Made by a program: the position numbers and the translations under genes
Origin: Firmicutes bacterium OM04-13BH
Lineage (GTDB): Bacteria; Bacillota; Clostridia; Lachnospirales; Lachnospiraceae
NCBI GenBank assembly: GCA_003481745.1
Contig: QULP01000007.1
Span: forward strand, 122,447-186,446
Direction: 5' to 3'
Length of the DNA: 64,000 nucleotides
The notes under the pieces: generated by a model
Told to the model about the DNA's origin: nothing
Seen by the model: the letters and a program-made list of their open reading frames with translations, nothing else
Database searches by the model: none
Shown here: positions 61,940-64,000 of the stretch, piece after piece
Layout of the letters: every line of letters starts with the position of its first letter
Position numbering within the stretch: the stretch's first letter is position 1

Positions 61940-63607
61940 ATGGAAAAAAAATGGTGGAAAGAAAGCGTTGTTTATCAGATTTATCCAAGAAGTTTTAAAG
62001 ACAGCAATGGAGACGGAATTGGAGATATCAATGGAATTACAGAAAAATTAGATTATTTAAAAGAATTAGGAATTGATGTAATCTGGCTTTCTCCTGTTTA
62101 TCAGTCTCCGAATGATGATAATGGATATGATATCAGTGATTATCAGGCAATTATGGAAGAGTTTGGAACAATGGAAGATTTCGACCGTATGTTGGCAGAA
62201 GCTCATAAGAGAGGAATCCGAATTGTCATGGACTTGGTTGTCAATCATACATCGGATGAGCATGCATGGTTTGTAGAAAGTAAAAAATCAAGAGAAAATC
62301 CATATCGTGACTATTACATCTGGAGAGAAGGGAAAGACGGAAAAGAACCAAATAACTGGGGTTCTGTATTTAACGGTTCTGCCTGGGTTTATGATGAAAC
62401 AACGGATATGTATTATCTGCATCTGTTTTCTAAAAAACAGCCGGATTTAAACTGGGATAATCCAAAAGTCCGTGAAGAAGTCTTTTCTATGATGAACTGG
62501 TGGTGTGAAAAGGGAATCGATGGTTTCCGTATGGATGTTATCAGTATGATATCAAAAGTAGAAGGGCTCCCGGATGGAAAAGTGCAGGGAGGTCTCTATG
62601 GAGATGCTTCTCCTTATGTACAAAATGGTCCTCACGTACATGAATATCTGCAGGAAATGAATAAAGAAGTACTTTCTAAGTATGACCTGCTCACAGTAGG
62701 AGAGTGTGCGGGTGTTACAATTGAAGAAGCGAAAAAATATGCTTCCAATAAAGGAACAGAACTTGGAATGGTATTCCAGTTTGAACATATGGATTTAGAT
62801 CAGGGCGAATTTTCAAAATGGAGCGATAAGAAGGTCAAGCTGACCGCTTTAAAAGAAAATTTGACAAAATGGCAGAACGAATTAGAAGGAAAAGCATGGA
62901 ACAGTTTATTCTGGTGCAATCATGATCAGCCAAGAGTTGTCTCCAGATTTGGAAATGACAGTAAAGAATATAGAGAAGTTTCAGCAAAAATGCTGGCAAC
63001 CTGTCTCCATCTGATGCAGGGAACGCCTTATGTATATCAGGGTGAAGAACTTGGTATGACAAATGTTCCATTTGCGTCTGTTGATGAATTTAAAGATATT
63101 GAAAGTATCAATGCTTATCATGAATACGTTGAGAGTGGATTGATTAGTAAAGAAGATATGATGCGTTACCTTTGCTATAAGAGCAGAGATAATGCGAGAA
63201 CTCCGATGCAGTGGAATGCTCAGAAAAATGCAGGATTTACAACAGGAACACCATGGATTAAGGTGAATCCAAATTATGTGGAGATTAATGCGGAAGAAGA
63301 AGTAAAATGGGCAGATTCTGTCTTCTCTTATTATAAGAAATTGATCGCATTAAGACATCAGGAAGAAGTAATTGTGTATGGTCATTATGAACTGCTCCTT
63401 CCGGAAAGCGAAGAATTGTATGTTTATACAAGAGAATTAAATGAAGAAAAACTTCTGGTTATCTGTAACTTTACAGATAAAGAGGTTTCTTATGCGGTTC
63501 CGGATGAATTTGTTGGAAAAGAAATCCTAATCAGCAATTATGAAGAACAGGAAATCAAACAAGAACTGAGTCTGAAACCTTATGAAGCAATTGTAGTTAG
63601 AAGATAG
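61940..63607 (+). CDS. malL: Oligo-1,6-glucosidase (GH13_31, MalL-like)
   Basis: A 555-residue cytoplasmic alpha-glucosidase. From ATG 61940 the catalytic residues fall at Asp199 (GFRMDVI), Glu255 (GECAG) and Asp329 (NHDQP), exactly as in Bacillus cereus oligo-1,6-glucosidase. The residue after the nucleophile is Val200, which in this family goes with alpha-1,6 (isomaltose-type) preference rather than Thr in alpha-1,4 enzymes. Other landmarks: VYQIYPRSFKDSNGDGIGD, NGYDISDY, DLVVNHTSDEH. I start at 61940 because GAGGTGAAG precedes it; the ATG at 61922 is less well placed. Regulated by the local LacI gene, by inference. Confidence 0.95.
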   Translation: MEKKWWKESVVYQIYPRSFKDSNGDGIGDINGITEKLDYLKELGIDVIWLSPVYQSPNDDNGYDISDYQAIMEEFGTMEDFDRMLAEAHKRGIRIVMDLVVNHTSDEHAWFVESKKSRENPYRDYYIWREGKDGKEPNNWGSVFNGSAWVYDETTDMYYLHLFSKKQPDLNWDNPKVREEVFSMMNWWCEKGIDGFRMDVISMISKVEGLPDGKVQGGLYGDASPYVQNGPHVHEYLQEMNKEVLSKYDLLTVGECAGVTIEEAKKYASNKGTELGMVFQFEHMDLDQGEFSKWSDKKVKLTALKENLTKWQNELEGKAWNSLFWCNHDQPRVVSRFGNDSKEYREVSAKMLATCLHLMQGTPYVYQGEELGMTNVPFASVDEFKDIESINAYHEYVESGLISKEDMMRYLCYKSRDNARTPMQWNAQKNAGFTTGTPWIKVNPNYVEINAEEEVKWADSVFSYYKKLIALRHQEEVIVYGHYELLLPESEELYVYTRELNEEKLLVICNFTDKEVSYAVPDEFVGKEILISNYEEQEIKQELSLKPYEAIVVRR

Positions 63608-63635
63608 CATTTTGTTTGTATAAAGCAGGTGAAAT

Positions 63636-63674
63636 AAGACGCACAGATAGTGGAAGGTACTGTCTGTGCGTCTT
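63636..63674. terminator. Hairpin after malL
   Basis: A perfect 12-bp stem AAGACGCACAGA with TCTGTGCGTCTT around a 15-base loop. Only a modest T content follows, so termination is likely but not certain. Confidence 0.6.
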
Positions 63675-63765
63675 ACATTTACTGCTGTTTTAATAGTAGT
63701 AAATGCTTGGAAATTCATAGAATCTAGGATAGTAGAAAAAAATTGAAAAAAAGTGAAAAAAGCTG

Positions 63766-63795
63766 TTGACAAATGATGAATAATGATGATATTAT
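63766..63795 (+). promoter_or_regulatory. Tandem promoter P1 at the right edge
   Basis: Perfect TTGACA (63766-63771), 18-bp spacer, TATTAT (63790-63795). The 390-bp stretch after malL has no gene; it holds the malL hairpin and three promoters in an AT-rich, A-tract background. Confidence 0.65.
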
Positions 63796-63865
63796 ATAAC
63801 ACGAATTGTTGATTCGTTGTTAAAATAGTTTTAAAAAGTTTAAAAAAATAAAAATAAAAAAACTA

Positions 63866-63894
63866 TTGACAAGCTGATAAAGATATGGTATTCT
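63866..63894 (+). promoter_or_regulatory. Tandem promoter P2 at the right edge
   Basis: Perfect TTGACA (63866-63871), exact 17-bp spacer, TATTCT (63889-63894), 100 bp after P1 and preceded by A/T tracts like UP elements. Confidence 0.75.
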
Positions 63895-63962
63895 ATTAAA
63901 GCTGTCGCAGAAAACGACAACAAATCAAAAATTAAAAACTTTGAAAAAAGTTGAAAAAGTTC

Positions 63963-63991
63963 TTGACAAACAAAAACAGCTTTGATATAAT
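63963..63991 (+). promoter_or_regulatory. Tandem promoter P3 at the right edge
   Basis: Perfect TTGACA (63963-63968), exact 17-bp spacer, perfect TATAAT (63986-63991), 97 bp after P2, with an A-rich upstream tract. A stable RNA operon (most likely rRNA) probably begins just past the window. Confidence 0.8.
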
Positions 63992-64000
63992 ATAAAAGCT

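Noticed and set aside
1..64000. CRISPR array, prophage or transposase
   Set aside because: No regularly spaced direct repeats and no recombinase, integrase, terminase or transposase-like proteins were seen.

Overview
The window is chromosomal DNA of a low-GC, endospore-forming anaerobic Firmicute, most likely a Lachnospiraceae (class Clostridia). The pointers are spore genes (SPOCS/LysM SipL-like protein, GerA/GerB/GerC operon, SpoIIR, SpoVG, YyaC), a GlgC/GlgD pair, a split transketolase, a secreted trigger-factor-like lipoprotein, a radical-SAM NrdG-type activase, large-type SRP RNA and strong TTGACA/TATAAT promoters. I did not assign a genus. Most of the window is ordinary core genome; I see no prophage, IS transposase, CRISPR array or defence island.

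Layout. 1-4.3 kb: partial chorismate synthase (aroC), an rRNA-type methyltransferase and a calcium P-type ATPase. 4.4-10 kb: class I aminotransferase, L,D-transpeptidase, ddl and murF. 10-13.2 kb: an unlisted 55-residue membrane protein, a MATE exporter, PlsC and a PrcB-like lipoprotein. 13.2-16.5 kb: SipL-like protein, ispE and a GntR regulator. 16.5-22 kb: gerA-gerB-gerC (gerC is only half length), spoIIR, murI and a DUF1934 protein. 22-31 kb: membrane protein, trigger-factor-like lipoprotein, a small unknown protein behind an SD-masking hairpin, a methyltransferase, an 822-residue surface protein, and an ECF sigma factor with a membrane beta-propeller partner. 31-37.6 kb: asnS, then on the minus strand murC, dnaD-like, dnaC/dnaI-like and prs. 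37.8-44 kb: glgC-glgD, spoVG, an rRNA m5C methyltransferase, tRNA-Pro, an acidic protein and an NrdG-type activase. 44.4-47.4 kb: tRNA-Ser, a candidate small RNA, tadA, a homocysteine methyltransferase-like gene, DedA and SRP RNA. 47.4-55.6 kb: pfk, dnaX-ybaB-recR, a LacI regulator, transaldolase and two transketolase subunits. 55.7-61.7 kb: HD protein and YyaC (overlapping tail to tail), a degenerate MPN-TM-LysM protein, DUF5711-type propeller, CvpA and a LacI regulator. 61.9-63.6 kb: oligo-1,6-glucosidase. The right edge carries three tandem consensus promoters about 100 bp apart, which look like the start of an rRNA operon lying outside the window.

The genes work together in a few blocks: cell-wall precursor synthesis (ddl, murF, murI, murC, L,D-transpeptidase), sporulation and germination, glycogen and sugar metabolism (glgCD, pfk, tal, tkt, malL, each sugar block with a LacI regulator and a plausible operator), and replication/repair (dnaX-ybaB-recR, dnaD-dnaC).

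The least expected signals are non-coding: a 200-bp multi-helix element at 35993-36191 with partial relatives near 42.1 and 44.3 kb; a pair of 40-bp palindromes at 24.4 and 57.1 kb; a shared leader motif upstream of the ECF sigma gene and the DUF5711-type gene; and an orphan minus-strand transcript candidate at 44636-44812. Protein-level oddities are the MPN domain that has lost its metal ligands (57279-58562), a C39-like tail without recognisable catalytic residues (25704-28172), and the half-length GerC.
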